In this document: positions 1-8,552 of the stretch, piece after piece | Position numbering within the stretch: the stretch's first letter is position 1 | Layout of the letters: each line of letters starts with the position of its first letter | From: Pseudomonas sp. REP124 | Lineage (GTDB): Bacteria; Pseudomonadota; Gammaproteobacteria; Pseudomonadales; Pseudomonadaceae | Assembly (NCBI RefSeq): GCF_020164475.1 | Contig: NZ_JAIQWX010000009.1 | Span: 1 to 64,000 of the forward strand | Direction: 5' to 3' | DNA length: 64,000 nucleotides | Notes under the pieces: generated by a model | Seen by the model: the letters and a program-made list of their open reading frames with translations, nothing else | Told to the model about the DNA's origin: nothing | Database searches by the model: none | Position numbers and translations under genes: made by a program

Positions 1-46
1 GAATCATATCGCCCTAAAGAGGTGTCCGGGATTATTAGGCCAGTTC

Positions 47-103
47 AGCCTCGCTCCTACAGGTTTACGCAGACCTGTAGGAGCGAGGCTTGCCCGCGAA
101 GCG
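47..103. repeat. REP palindrome (aggcttgcccgcgaa type)
   Basis: Two perfect 18-base inverted arms (47-64 and 73-90) around an 8-base loop. The right arm continues into the REP tail 'tgcccgcgaagcg'. The matching tail is missing on the left, so this is a partly degraded REP pair. It has the same family core as the elements at 39331 and 49004. Confidence 0.85.
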
Positions 104-242
104 TTTTGTCTTGCAGACGACGATTGAAAGGAAGCATTCCCCCCAGGCATTAATCCTATGCCTCCCACCTGCGTTCCGCCCTCGCCTGCCCAAGGTCACC
201 ATCGATCCCAGCCAAACCGGCTTTCTCGAACGGGATACGATC

Positions 243-899
243 ATGACCCTGCAAGCAAAACTCGATGCCTTCAAAGCCGACTTCAAGGCCGGTAAACCGC
301 CGTACAACGCGCCGGCTGAAATCCATCCGATCATGGAACGGGCCACTGCCGAACTGATTGCATCGGGCGCGGCGAACCGTGCGCTCAAGGTCGGGGACAA
401 GGCGCCGCTGTTTACCCTCAAGGACCCTGATGGCAACCCGGTGTCGTCCGCGGACCTTCTGGCAAGGGGGTCGTTGGTGCTGACCTTCTACCGCGGTGTC
501 TGGTGTCCGTACTGCAACCTGGAGCTGCAAGCGTTGCAGGACTTCCTGCCGACACTGCAGCAGGCCGGCGCAAGCCTGGTGGCGATCTCGCCACAGATCG
601 CCGCCAACAGCCGCAAGTCGATGCGCACCAACGGCCTGCAGTTTCCGATTCTCAGCGATACCCATAACGATGTGGCAGAAGCCTTCGGTCTGCGTTTCGC
701 GCTGCCGGATTATCTGATCGGGTTGTACAAAAACCTGCGCAACGACCTGCCCGCTTTCAACGATGATCCATCCTGGACGCTGCCAATGCCGGCGCGTTAT
801 GTGATTGGGCAGGACGGCTTGATTCGATACGCGGAGGTCAACCCGGATTACACTCAACGGCCGGAGCCGGAAGCGATGCTGGATGCGATTCGCGGTTGA
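243..899 (+). CDS. Peroxiredoxin-like (AhpC/TSA, thioredoxin-fold) protein
   Basis: A 218-residue soluble protein of the AhpC/TSA peroxiredoxin-like family, expected to reduce peroxides or act as a thiol-disulfide redox protein in the cytoplasm. A helical leader (about residues 1-48) precedes a thioredoxin fold beginning 'KVGDKAPLFTLKDPDG'. The redox centre is 'GVWCPYC' with Cys88 and Cys91, which is more like a CxxC thioredoxin site than a classical 2-Cys peroxiredoxin. I chose the ATG at 243 because GGGA lies 8 bases upstream and the family start 'MTLQAKLDAF' follows; the same frame is open to 90, but that extension starts inside a REP element. It is a single gene, followed by a REPIN and a LysR gene. 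The substrate is not deducible. Confidence 0.8.
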   Translation: MTLQAKLDAFKADFKAGKPPYNAPAEIHPIMERATAELIASGAANRALKVGDKAPLFTLKDPDGNPVSSADLLARGSLVLTFYRGVWCPYCNLELQALQDFLPTLQQAGASLVAISPQIAANSRKSMRTNGLQFPILSDTHNDVAEAFGLRFALPDYLIGLYKNLRNDLPAFNDDPSWTLPMPARYVIGQDGLIRYAEVNPDYTQRPEPEAMLDAIRG

Positions 900-918
900 T
901 AAAACACCACAGCTCTAA

Positions 919-1007
919 TGTGGGAGCGGGCTTGCTCGCGAAGGCGTTGTGTCAGTCGACATTTGCATTACTGACCCACCGCTTTCGCGAGCAAGCCCGC
1001 TCCCACA
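919..1007. repeat. REPIN (gggcttgctcgcgaa type)
   Basis: Two inverted REP sequences: 'tgtgggagcgggcttgctcgcgaa' at the left and its reverse complement ending at 1007, separated by about 40 bases of unrelated spacer. It lies between the peroxiredoxin-like gene and the LysR gene. It is a different subfamily from the 100-bp elements found further on. Confidence 0.9.
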
Positions 1008-1047
1008 GGGGATCTCCGCAATTTTCAGACTTTTACAAGGACCCACG

Positions 1048-1926
1048 ATGGACCGCCTCGCCGCAATGGAAACCTTCGTCTACGTGGTGGAAACCGGCTC
1101 CTTTTCCGCCGCCGCCCGGCGCCTGAACATCGGCCAGCCCGCCGTGTCGAAAACCATCGCCCAGCTCGAATCGCGACTGGCGGTGCGCCTGTTGTTGCGC
1201 TCCACCCGTGGCCTCACGCCCACCGAAGCGGGCCTGGCGTTTTTCGAACGGGCCAAGCGGGCCATCGAGGAAGCCGACGAGGCCGAGAACGCGGCGCGGG
1301 GCTCGGCCAGCGGCCTGACCGGCAACCTGCGCATCTGCACAGCCGTGACCTTCGGCCGGCTGCACATCGTCCCGCACCTGGGGCCGTTCCTGGAGCAGAA
1401 CCCGGAACTGAACATCGACCTGATGCTCGACGATCGCAACGTCAACCTGGTGGAAGAAGGCGTCGACATCGCCCTGCGCATGGGAGCGCTCAGCGACTCC
1501 GGCCTCACCGCGCGCAAAATCGCCGAATGCCGGCGCGTGGTGCTGGGCACGCCGGCCTACTTCGAAAAACACGGCGAACCCACCTGCCCCGCCGACCTCA
1601 GCAAACACCCGGCCATCGTCTACAACCTTGGTGGCGGCGCGCATTGGTCCTTCAGCAAAGACGGCGAGGAGCAATCGGTCATCATCAACGGCCGCATCCG
1701 CGTCAACGCCGCCGAAGGCCTGCGCGCAGCCGTCCTCTCCCATCAAGGCCTGACGATGGCCTCAGAGTGGATGTTCGCCCCGGAACTGGTCGACGGTTCG
1801 GTCAGGGCCGTGATGACCGATTGGACATTGCCGATCATGGACCTGTGGGCGTTGTTCCCTACGGGCAGGATGGCCAGCGCCAAGGCACGGGCGTTTGTGG
1901 AGTATGTGCAGGGGTTGTTGAGGTAG
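1048..1926 (+). CDS. LysR-family transcriptional regulator
   Basis: A 292-residue LysR-type DNA-binding regulator. The N-terminal winged helix-turn-helix (residues 1-60) includes 'SFSAAARRLNIGQPAVSKTI' and 'LLLRSTRGLTPTEAG'. The rest is the type 2 periplasmic-binding-like effector domain (about 90-290). The start at 1048 has 'aagga' about 8 bases upstream; an in-frame start at 949 lies inside the REPIN and is unlikely. It resembles the CrgA/DsdC-like LysR subgroup that often controls a divergently or adjacently encoded oxidoreductase. Here the only near neighbour is the peroxiredoxin-like gene on the same strand, so its target is unknown. Confidence 0.85.
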   Translation: MDRLAAMETFVYVVETGSFSAAARRLNIGQPAVSKTIAQLESRLAVRLLLRSTRGLTPTEAGLAFFERAKRAIEEADEAENAARGSASGLTGNLRICTAVTFGRLHIVPHLGPFLEQNPELNIDLMLDDRNVNLVEEGVDIALRMGALSDSGLTARKIAECRRVVLGTPAYFEKHGEPTCPADLSKHPAIVYNLGGGAHWSFSKDGEEQSVIINGRIRVNAAEGLRAAVLSHQGLTMASEWMFAPELVDGSVRAVMTDWTLPIMDLWALFPTGRMASAKARAFVEYVQGLLR

Positions 1927-1940
1927 CGTTGAATCAAGAT

Positions 1941-2019
1941 CAAAAGATCGCAGCCTTCGGCAGCGCCTACAGGATCGAGTACGGTCACTGTAGGAGTTGC
2001 CGTAGGCTGCAATCTTTTG
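1941..2019. repeat. Imperfect inverted repeat (caaaagatcgcagccttcgg type)
   Basis: The left arm 'caaaagatcgcagccttcgg' with 'cgcctacag' and the right arm 'ctgtaggagttgccgtaggctgc...cttttg' form an imperfect inverted repeat of about 30 bases per arm around a 15-20-base spacer. The motif is distinct from the REP types elsewhere in the window. It sits between the 3' ends of the convergent LysR gene and phnP and may act as a bidirectional terminator. Confidence 0.75.
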
Positions 2020-2028
2020 CTTTTGACG

Positions 2029-2778
2029 CTAAAGCACACACCCATCAAACCCGACACTGACATTCTCCGGCAGCTCCCCCCGATGCTCCATCAGCCACGC
2101 ATCCATCGTATGCCCGACATGGGTCAGCACGGCCGACTTCGGTTGCAGCTCTTCGATGCATTGCAGGGCCAGGTTGAGGTCGTTGTGGTTGCGTGGGGCA
2201 TGGGGTTGGGGGGGGATCGAGCAGTCGAGGACCAGCAGGTCCAGGGGTTGGCGTTGCAGGTGGGCGGTGGTGGCGGGTGGCAGGCCGACGGTGTCGGTCA
2301 AGTAGGCAATGCGGCGTCCTTCGCCTTGCAGCAGGTAACCGAGAGTGGGTTTGGAGTGCAGCAGCGGTAACGGGGTGACGTTCAGGTTGCCGAACGTGCG
2401 GGTTTCAAAGGGCTCGAACGGTTGGCTGAAATCCAGTATGCCCGGGTGTTTGTAGAGGTCGGCCAGACCTTCCGGGTCCGCCGGGCCGTGGACGGGGACG
2501 GTCAGGCCCTGGCCCCAGCGCAGGTGAAGCAAACCCTGGGCGTGATCGGCGTGGTAGTGGGTCTGGAAGATGCCGTTGAAGCTGCGCGGCGGGAAGCGAT
2601 CGGTGAGGTCCGGCAGGCCGCTGTCGATCAGCCAGCGCTGCTCGCCGCATTCGATCAATGCGCAGCAGGGTCGTCGTCGCCAGCGTTCATCGATGTGCGC
2701 CCGCACGCAGGCCTGACATTCGCAACCGTAGACCGGCACCTGTCGGGCATCGCCGGTGCCCAGCAGCGTCAGGCGCAC
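2029..2778 (-). CDS. phnP: Phosphoribosyl 1,2-cyclic phosphate phosphodiesterase PhnP
   Basis: A 249-residue metallo-beta-lactamase-fold enzyme. PhnP hydrolyses the 5-phosphoribosyl 1,2-cyclic phosphate released by C-P lyase to ribose 1,5-bisphosphate. The metal motif 'HYHADH' is at residues 74-79, and the PhnP structural zinc cysteines are visible as 'GCECQAC' near 18-24. A second conserved His is in 'LTHVGHTMDAW' near the C terminus. It is the last gene of the phn operon and overlaps phnN by 10 bases. The gene contains a run of eight C residues on the coding strand (2208-2215), within codons for Ile-Pro-Pro-Gln. Confidence 0.93.
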   Translation of the reverse strand: MRLTLLGTGDARQVPVYGCECQACVRAHIDERWRRRPCCALIECGEQRWLIDSGLPDLTDRFPPRSFNGIFQTHYHADHAQGLLHLRWGQGLTVPVHGPADPEGLADLYKHPGILDFSQPFEPFETRTFGNLNVTPLPLLHSKPTLGYLLQGEGRRIAYLTDTVGLPPATTAHLQRQPLDLLVLDCSIPPQPHAPRNHNDLNLALQCIEELQPKSAVLTHVGHTMDAWLMEHRGELPENVSVGFDGCVL

Positions 2779-3335
2779 AGGGGCGGCTCGTCGATGCAGG
2801 CCAGCAGGGCTTCGACGGTGCCTTCCAGCGGTCCGGAGTTGTCGAGCCGAAGCACGTCCGGATACTCCGCCAGCAAACGCTCGCCAAAACGCTGGTTACG
2901 CGCCAGCCGCTGTTCGATCTCGACCTCCGACTCTCGCCCCCGCGCCAGCAACCGCTGGCGCAACACCGCCTGATCGACGGTCAGCAGCACCACCCGCGCT
3001 TGCGGATAGCGCTGACGGGCCTGGGGCAGATACCCGCGCGATCCATTGACCAGCACGTCCTCCCCCGCTGCCAGCCAATCGTCGATCTCCCGCGTGATGC
3101 CATAGGCCAGTCCATTGGCCTGCCAGCTCATGGCAAACGCGCCCTGAGCCAGCATCTCGGTGAACTGCTGCATGCTCACGCCCAGCGCCGCCTCGCCCAC
3201 CGCTTCCGCCGAACGGGTGATGACACGCCGCACGATGCGACAGCCACGTTCGGCCAGTCGCGCTCGTGCGGCATCCAGCAGGCTGTCCTTGCCCGAACCT
3301 GAAGGCCCGATGAGATAGATCAACCTGCCTGACAT
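2769..3335 (-). CDS. phnN: Ribose 1,5-bisphosphate phosphokinase PhnN
   Basis: A 188-residue P-loop kinase that converts ribose 1,5-bisphosphate to PRPP, the exit step of the C-P lyase pathway. The Walker A 'GPSGSGKDSLL' lies near residues 9-19, and the guanylate-kinase-like fold matches the family length (about 185). I chose the ATG at 3335, which overlaps the phnM stop as TGATG, over an upstream in-frame start at 3362 lying inside phnM. It overlaps phnP downstream, consistent with translational coupling in the operon. Confidence 0.92.
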   Translation of the reverse strand: MSGRLIYLIGPSGSGKDSLLDAARARLAERGCRIVRRVITRSAEAVGEAALGVSMQQFTEMLAQGAFAMSWQANGLAYGITREIDDWLAAGEDVLVNGSRGYLPQARQRYPQARVVLLTVDQAVLRQRLLARGRESEVEIEQRLARNQRFGERLLAEYPDVLRLDNSGPLEGTVEALLACIDEPPLCA

Positions 3336-4480
3336 CAAAACACCCTCTTCGCTTGTCGCCATACTTGCTGGACCACCGGCAAACCGTCCTGACTGCGCGC
3401 CTGCACCAGATCGGCACGCAACCCTTGGGCGATCTGCCCGCGATCGTTCAACCCGGCGGCGCTGGCCGGGGCGAGGCTGACCATGCGCATCGCCTGGGCC
3501 AGATCGATGCTTTCGCTCTGCGCCGCCAGGGTAAACGCCGCTTGCAGCAGGCTGGCCGGATAATAATCGCTGGACAGAATATCCAGCAGCCCTTGCTCCG
3601 CCAGCTCGGCGGCCGCCACGTTACCCGAGTGCGATCCGCCGCGCACGATGTTCGGCGCGCCCATCAACACTTTCATGTTGCGCTCCTTGCAGCCGCGCGC
3701 CGCTTCTACCGTGGTCGGGAACTCGGCGATGGTCATGCCGTAGCGCGCCGACTCCTCGACGTGGGCCAGGGTCGCGTCGTCGTGGCTGGCCACCGACAAA
3801 CCGCGAGACAGACAATGCTCGACGATCGCCGCGCGATAGCGGTCGCTGTACTGGCGGGAGTTGGCCATCTGCAGCGTGATGAATTCGTCCATCTGCGTCG
3901 TGGTCAGGTGGTATTTGCCCATGTAGTACTCACGGTACTTGGACTCCAGCACAAATTGGCGCTGACCCGGCGAATGGTCCATCACCGACACCAGTTGCAC
4001 CAGCGGGTTCTCCACCAGATCGCGGAACACGCTCAAGGTGTCCGGGTGGCACAGCTCGCAGCGCAGGTGCAGGCGGTGCTCGGCGCGGGTCAGACCGGCC
4101 TCGGAGGCGCTGGAGATCGCTTCGAGCATCGCCGGCAGCTTCTGCATGCGATTGCCCTTGGGGTTCACATCGCCGATGGATACCGCGTCGAACACCGTGG
4201 TGATGCCCGCCGCGATGATCTGCGCATCGTGGCTGAGCACCGCCGGGCGCGACGGCCAGTCCACGCCGGGGCGCGGGGTCATGTGTTTTTCCAGGTTGTC
4301 GGTGTGCAGCTCCACCAGACCCGGCAGCAGGAAATCGCCATTGAGGTCCTGGGCCTGGGGCAAGCGGCTCGGGCCTTCGGCAACCTCGGCGATCAGGCCG
4401 TCGCGCAGCAGCACGGTGCCGTAGAACACACGGTCAGCGGTGACCAGTTGGGCATTGCTGAGGATCTGTTCAACGGGCAT
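3335..4480 (-). CDS. phnM: Alpha-D-ribose 1-methylphosphonate 5-triphosphate diphosphatase PhnM
   Basis: A 381-residue amidohydrolase-superfamily metal enzyme. PhnM removes pyrophosphate from ribose 1-methylphosphonate 5-triphosphate, giving the substrate of PhnJ. The metal-binding motif 'ELHTDNLEKH' occurs near residues 57-66, with further His/Asp ligands in 'SVMDHSPGQRQF', 'VASHDDATLAHVEES' and 'LSSDYYPASLL'. Length and motifs match the family. It overlaps phnL by 11 bases and phnN by one base. Confidence 0.95.
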   Translation of the reverse strand: MPVEQILSNAQLVTADRVFYGTVLLRDGLIAEVAEGPSRLPQAQDLNGDFLLPGLVELHTDNLEKHMTPRPGVDWPSRPAVLSHDAQIIAAGITTVFDAVSIGDVNPKGNRMQKLPAMLEAISSASEAGLTRAEHRLHLRCELCHPDTLSVFRDLVENPLVQLVSVMDHSPGQRQFVLESKYREYYMGKYHLTTTQMDEFITLQMANSRQYSDRYRAAIVEHCLSRGLSVASHDDATLAHVEESARYGMTIAEFPTTVEAARGCKERNMKVLMGAPNIVRGGSHSGNVAAAELAEQGLLDILSSDYYPASLLQAAFTLAAQSESIDLAQAMRMVSLAPASAAGLNDRGQIAQGLRADLVQARSQDGLPVVQQVWRQAKRVF

Positions 4481-5189
4481 CGGCGTATTCCTTCTGGCTT
4501 GCAGGGGCTGGAGTCATGTCGAGATGGCGATCGGCAACCGCCTCGCGGGCGATACGGTCGTGGAAGATGCCGATCAGCGCGGCACCGGCTTGCTTGGCTT
4601 CGTTCATCAGTTCCAGAACCACCTGACGGTTGCTGTCGTCGAGCGACGCCGTCGGTTCGTCGAGCAACATCACAGGCCACGCCACCATGAAGCCGCGAGC
4701 GATGTTTACCCGCTGCTGCTCGCCACCGGAGAAGGTGCCGGGCGCCAGTTGCCACAGGCGTTGCGGAATGTTCAGGCGAGTGAGCAGCAGCTCGGCCCGT
4801 GATTTCGCCAGCTGTTTCGACCAGCCTCGGGCCAGCGCCGGCTCCATCACTACGTCCAGGCAGGCGACACGCGGGATCACCCGCAGGAACTGGCTGACAT
4901 AACCCAGAGTGCGCTGACGCACCTGCAGAATGTCCCGAGGCTCGGCGCCCACCAGTTCCAGCCACTGGCTGTCGTGCTGCACGCGAATGCTGCCGCCCGC
5001 CGGCAGATAGTTGCCATACAGAGTGCGCAGCAAGGTGCTTTTACCGGCGCCGGACTGGCCGTGCAGCACCAGGCATTCGCCGCCCGCCACACTGAAATCC
5101 ACCCCGCGCAATACGTTGAGGACCACGCCGTTCTGCTGGTGCAGGGTGAAGGTTTTCAAGAGGTCACGGACCTCGATCAAGGTATTCAT
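4470..5189 (-). CDS. phnL: C-P lyase ABC-type ATP-binding protein PhnL
   Basis: A 239-residue ABC ATPase. Walker A 'GQSGAGKST', signature 'FSGGEQQRVNIARGF' and Walker B with 'DEPTASLD' are all intact. PhnL is needed for phosphonate breakdown but has no cognate membrane permease; it is thought to act with PhnK on the C-P lyase core complex rather than in transport. It starts 28 bases after the phnK stop, one of the few real gaps inside the operon, and overlaps phnM. Confidence 0.93.
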   Translation of the reverse strand: MNTLIEVRDLLKTFTLHQQNGVVLNVLRGVDFSVAGGECLVLHGQSGAGKSTLLRTLYGNYLPAGGSIRVQHDSQWLELVGAEPRDILQVRQRTLGYVSQFLRVIPRVACLDVVMEPALARGWSKQLAKSRAELLLTRLNIPQRLWQLAPGTFSGGEQQRVNIARGFMVAWPVMLLDEPTASLDDSNRQVVLELMNEAKQAGAALIGIFHDRIAREAVADRHLDMTPAPASQKEYADAR

Positions 5190-5217
5190 CGCTCGGTTTC
5201 CACAGTTGGACGGGGCT

Positions 5218-6024
5218 TCACGGCTGTAACACCGAAGACACCAGCAGTTGCGAATAAGGGTGCTGCGGATCGTCGAGGATCTGATCGGTCAGACCGGTCT
5301 CCACTACCCGCGAGCGACGCATCACCATCAGCCGATCGGCCAGCAACCGTGCCACCGCCAGATCGTGGGTGACGATCACCACCGCCAGGTCCAGCTCACG
5401 CACCAGGCCGCGCAGCAGGTCGAGCAGGCGCGCCTGCACCGACACATCGAGGCCGCCGGTCGGCTCGTCCATGAACACCAGACGCGGACTCGACACCAGG
5501 TTGCGGGCAATTTGCAGGCGCTGCTGCATGCCACCGGAAAAGGTCCGGGGCAGATCGTCGATGCGCTGCGGGTCGATCTCCACCTGGTTCAACCAGTCCA
5601 GGCCCGCCCCGCGCAGCTGTTGATAGTTGCGAACGCCCTGGGCCATCAGTCGCTCGCCAATGTTGGCGCCGGCCGACACGCCCATGCGCAGGCCGTCTCG
5701 CGGGTTCTGTTCGACAAAACCCCACTCGGTGCGCAGCAAGGTGCGGCGCTCGGCTTCGCTGGCGCTGTACAGGTCGAGCCACTGGCCCTGTTTGTCGCGA
5801 TATCCGACGATCCCACGCTGTGGCGGCAACCGCCCGCTGAGCAGTGACAGCAGGGTCGACTTGCCCGATCCGGACTCGCCGACGATCCCCAGCACTTCGC
5901 CGGGATACAGGTCGAAGCTGACGTCCTGACAGCCCTTTTCCGGCCCGTACAGCAGCGACAGGTCACGCACTTGCAGCAAGGGCTCGGTGGACACGGACAG
6001 ATCTTTTTTCAGCGCCTGGTTCAT
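5218..6024 (-). CDS. phnK: C-P lyase ABC-type ATP-binding protein PhnK
   Basis: A 268-residue ABC ATPase with Walker A 'GESGSGKST', signature 'FSGGMQQRLQIARNL' and Walker B 'DEPTGGLD'. In E. coli PhnK docks on PhnJ in the PhnGHIJ core and is required for C-P bond cleavage in vivo. I chose the ATG at 6024, which overlaps the phnJ stop as ATGA and gives the family N terminus 'MNQALKKD'. The same frame is open upstream to 6165, but that extension is the Arg-rich antisense-like product of phnJ sequence. Confidence 0.94.
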   Translation of the reverse strand: MNQALKKDLSVSTEPLLQVRDLSLLYGPEKGCQDVSFDLYPGEVLGIVGESGSGKSTLLSLLSGRLPPQRGIVGYRDKQGQWLDLYSASEAERRTLLRTEWGFVEQNPRDGLRMGVSAGANIGERLMAQGVRNYQQLRGAGLDWLNQVEIDPQRIDDLPRTFSGGMQQRLQIARNLVSSPRLVFMDEPTGGLDVSVQARLLDLLRGLVRELDLAVVIVTHDLAVARLLADRLMVMRRSRVVETGLTDQILDDPQHPYSQLLVSSVLQP

Positions 6025-6893
6025 TGACCCTGCTCCTGCTGGCTGACGCGCTGGGCGCAGTAATAGGTGTCGGAACAGACGAAGCGCTGGGTGCCGGCGT
6101 CGTCGATGATCAGCTCGTCGAGGAACGAGTCGTGGCTGCCACAGATGGCGCAGTTCTCTTCCCACTTCTGCGCTTCGAACGGGTGATCCTCGAAGTCGAG
6201 GCTGGTGACGCGGGTGTACGGCGGCACCGCGTATAGACGCTTCTCGCGACCGGCGCCGAACAGCATCAGCGCCGGGCTCATGTCGAGTTTCGGGTTGTCG
6301 AATTTCGGAATGGGCGACGGGTCCATCACGTAGCGCTCGTCGACCATTACCGGATACGCATAAGCGGTAGCGATATGCCCGAAAGTGGCGATGTCCTCGT
6401 AGAGCTTGACGTGCATCACCCCGTAATCGTTGAGCGCGTGCATGGTCCGGGTCTCGGTTTCCGACGGTTCGATAAAGCGCAGCGGCTCTGGAATCGGCAC
6501 CTGATAGACCATGATCTGATCGGCGTGCAGCGCGGTTTCCGGGATGCGGTGACGGGTCTGGATCACGGTCGCTTCCGGCGTCGCTTCGGTGGTGGCGACA
6601 CCGGCGGTACGAGCGAAGAAGCGGCGGATCGACACGGCGTTGGTGGTGTCGTCCGCGCCCTGGTCGATCACCTTGAGCACGTCATCGTCGCCGAGAATCG
6701 CCGCGGTCAACTGCATGCCGCCGGTGCCCCAACCGTAGGGCAGCGGCATCTCGCGGCCACCGAACGGCACCTGATAACCGGGGATCGCCACCGCTTTGAG
6801 CAAGGCGCGGCGGATCATGCGTTTGGTCTGTTCATCGAGGTAGGCGAAGTTGTACGCGGCGTCTCTAACCGGTACCTGGCTCAGGTCATTCAT
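6021..6893 (-). CDS. phnJ: C-P lyase radical SAM catalytic subunit PhnJ
   Basis: A 290-residue subunit that cleaves the carbon-phosphorus bond of ribose 1-methylphosphonate 5-phosphate using S-adenosylmethionine and a [4Fe-4S] cluster. It lacks the CxxxCxxC motif of normal radical SAM enzymes and instead has the PhnJ set of four cysteines, seen here as Cys248, Cys251 ('NCAICGSH'), Cys273 and Cys279 ('VCSDTYYCAQ'). These correspond to E. coli 241, 244, 266 and 272. It overlaps phnI by 8 bases and phnK by 4. All catalytic cysteines are present, so the enzyme should be active. Confidence 0.97.
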   Translation of the reverse strand: MNDLSQVPVRDAAYNFAYLDEQTKRMIRRALLKAVAIPGYQVPFGGREMPLPYGWGTGGMQLTAAILGDDDVLKVIDQGADDTTNAVSIRRFFARTAGVATTEATPEATVIQTRHRIPETALHADQIMVYQVPIPEPLRFIEPSETETRTMHALNDYGVMHVKLYEDIATFGHIATAYAYPVMVDERYVMDPSPIPKFDNPKLDMSPALMLFGAGREKRLYAVPPYTRVTSLDFEDHPFEAQKWEENCAICGSHDSFLDELIIDDAGTQRFVCSDTYYCAQRVSQQEQGQ

Positions 6894-7962
6894 GGCTTTG
6901 CCCCTCGGCAGGCTTGCGCAGTTTGCGGATCAGTTCCAGTTCGGCCTGGAAGTCCACGTAGTGAGGTAATTTGAGGTGCGAGACGAAGCCCGACGCCTCG
7001 ACGTTGTCGCAGTGCATCAGCACGAATTCTTCCTGCTGCGCCGGGGACACGATCTCTTCGTTGTATTCCTTGGCCCGCAGCGCGCGGTCGACCAGCGCCA
7101 TACCCATTGCCTTGCGCTCGGCATGTCCGAAGGCCAGGCCGTAGCCACGGGTGAACTGCGCAAGCTCCGTGGCAGAACCTACAAATTGATTGACCATCTC
7201 GCACTCGGTCACTTCGATGCTGCCCAGGCAGATCGGGAAGCCCAGCTCTTCAGGATCGATCCAGACCTCGACGTCGCCGATGCGGATTTCCCCGGCGAAC
7301 GGGTGGTTGCGGCCGTAACCGCGCTGGGTCGAATAACCCAGCGCCAGCAGGAAACCTTCATCGCCACGCGCCAGCGCCTGCAGACGTTCGGCGCGGCTGG
7401 CGGGCAGCTCCAGCGGGTCGCGGGTGATGTCGGCCACGGTGTCGCCGTTGTCCGATTCGGTCTTGATCAGGCCTTCCTGCGCCAGCAGGCCGAGCACTCG
7501 CGGGCAGTCTTCGACGCGGGGGTTCTCGCTGGCTTGCGGCCCCGGATACTCGCCTTCGGCCAGCAGCGCGAAGTCGAGCAGGCGATGGGTGTAGTCGAAG
7601 GTCGGGCCCAGCAATTGCCCGCCGGGCAGGTCCTTGAACGTGGCGGAGATACGGCGGCTGAGCTGCATCTTCGCGGTATCGATCGGCAGGCTCGGGCTGA
7701 AGCGCGGTAACGTGGTGCGATAGGCGCGCAGCAGGAAGATCGCCTCCACCAGATCACCGGCCGCTTGCTTGATCGCCAGCGCCGCGAGTTCTTCGTCGAA
7801 CAGCGAGCCTTCGCTCATCACCCGTGCTACCGCCAGCGGCAGTTGCTGACGGATCTGCTCGACGCTCAGCTCGCTGACCGTAGTATCGCCACGGCGTTTT
7901 TTCGCCAGCAGACGGTGGGCATTGTCGATGGCCTGTTCGCCACCCTTGACGGCTACGTACAT
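6886..7962 (-). CDS. phnI: C-P lyase core subunit / nucleosidase PhnI
   Basis: A 358-residue subunit of the PhnGHIJ core. With PhnG, PhnH and PhnL it couples phosphonate to the ribose of ATP, displacing adenine; PhnI alone has purine nucleosidase activity. The N terminus 'MYVAVKGGEQAIDNAH' is characteristic, and 'GRNHPFAGEIR' lies in the conserved middle part. The start overlaps the phnH stop as TGATG. Length fits the family (about 350-370). Confidence 0.95.
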   Translation of the reverse strand: MYVAVKGGEQAIDNAHRLLAKKRRGDTTVSELSVEQIRQQLPLAVARVMSEGSLFDEELAALAIKQAAGDLVEAIFLLRAYRTTLPRFSPSLPIDTAKMQLSRRISATFKDLPGGQLLGPTFDYTHRLLDFALLAEGEYPGPQASENPRVEDCPRVLGLLAQEGLIKTESDNGDTVADITRDPLELPASRAERLQALARGDEGFLLALGYSTQRGYGRNHPFAGEIRIGDVEVWIDPEELGFPICLGSIEVTECEMVNQFVGSATELAQFTRGYGLAFGHAERKAMGMALVDRALRAKEYNEEIVSPAQQEEFVLMHCDNVEASGFVSHLKLPHYVDFQAELELIRKLRKPAEGQSHE

Positions 7963-8552
7963 CAGGCACGCTCCTGTGTGATGCGAGTGCTGCGCGGCAG
8001 GCCGATCAGGTCATGTCCGGCGGTGAAAAACAGGTCCAGTCCGCGGGGGAATTCGTTGCGTCGTTCTCGCTCGCCCCAGAAACCCTCGGCCACCGGCAGC
8101 GCGACGCGATGTTGGGTTTCGATCCCCGGCCCCTGCCAGGCAAGCACCGCCCCGCCATCAAGGCTCGGCAGTTGGACCAGCAAGGTGCAGGACTGGTCCG
8201 GGTAGCGGTCGTTACCGTGATCGAAGCCGCTCAAGTCCAGCAGGTCGTCGGCACCGAGCAGGGCAAAGCGCGCCGTTTCACGGTCGGTGGTCAGCGGGCA
8301 ACCGCAGTGGAACGACAGGTTGGCGCGGATCAGCGGCGTGTCGAAGGACGGCGCCAGCCACAGCGGCGTGTCCACATCCAGCATTGCCAGGCACAGCGCA
8401 TAAGTCGCTGGCGCCAGGCCGTCGAGACTCGGCGAGGCTTGGAGGGTCTGGATCACACCCGGGCCGGCCAGCGCTTTGAGAGCGGCGCGAAACCCGCGCT
8501 GAGAATCCAGCACCGGATCGGCGAACGCCGGTTGCAACAGCTGTGCGCTCAT
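7962..8552 (-). CDS. phnH: C-P lyase core subunit PhnH
   Basis: A 196-residue subunit of the C-P lyase core with a PLP-transferase-like fold but no PLP lysine; its role is structural and perhaps substrate positioning in the PhnGHI reaction. The start at 8552 ('MSAQLLQPAFADPVLDSQR') overlaps the phnG stop as TGATG. An upstream in-frame opening to 8792 encodes an unrelated Arg/Gly-rich stretch that belongs to the phnG region. The core motif 'RGFRAALKALAGPG' is conserved in PhnH. Confidence 0.94.
   Translation of the reverse strand: MSAQLLQPAFADPVLDSQRGFRAALKALAGPGVIQTLQASPSLDGLAPATYALCLAMLDVDTPLWLAPSFDTPLIRANLSFHCGCPLTTDRETARFALLGADDLLDLSGFDHGNDRYPDQSCTLLVQLPSLDGGAVLAWQGPGIETQHRVALPVAEGFWGERERRNEFPRGLDLFFTAGHDLIGLPRSTRITQERA

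Noticed and set aside
919-1007. CRISPR-like repeat spacing
   Set aside because: The repeated sequences are scattered inverted REP pairs and not direct repeats with regular spacers; no cas gene is present.
6025-6165. N-terminal extension of PhnK (47 codons)
   Set aside because: The extension is Arg/His-rich, overlaps phnJ coding sequence and does not resemble an ABC protein; the ATGA overlap at 6024 is the natural start.
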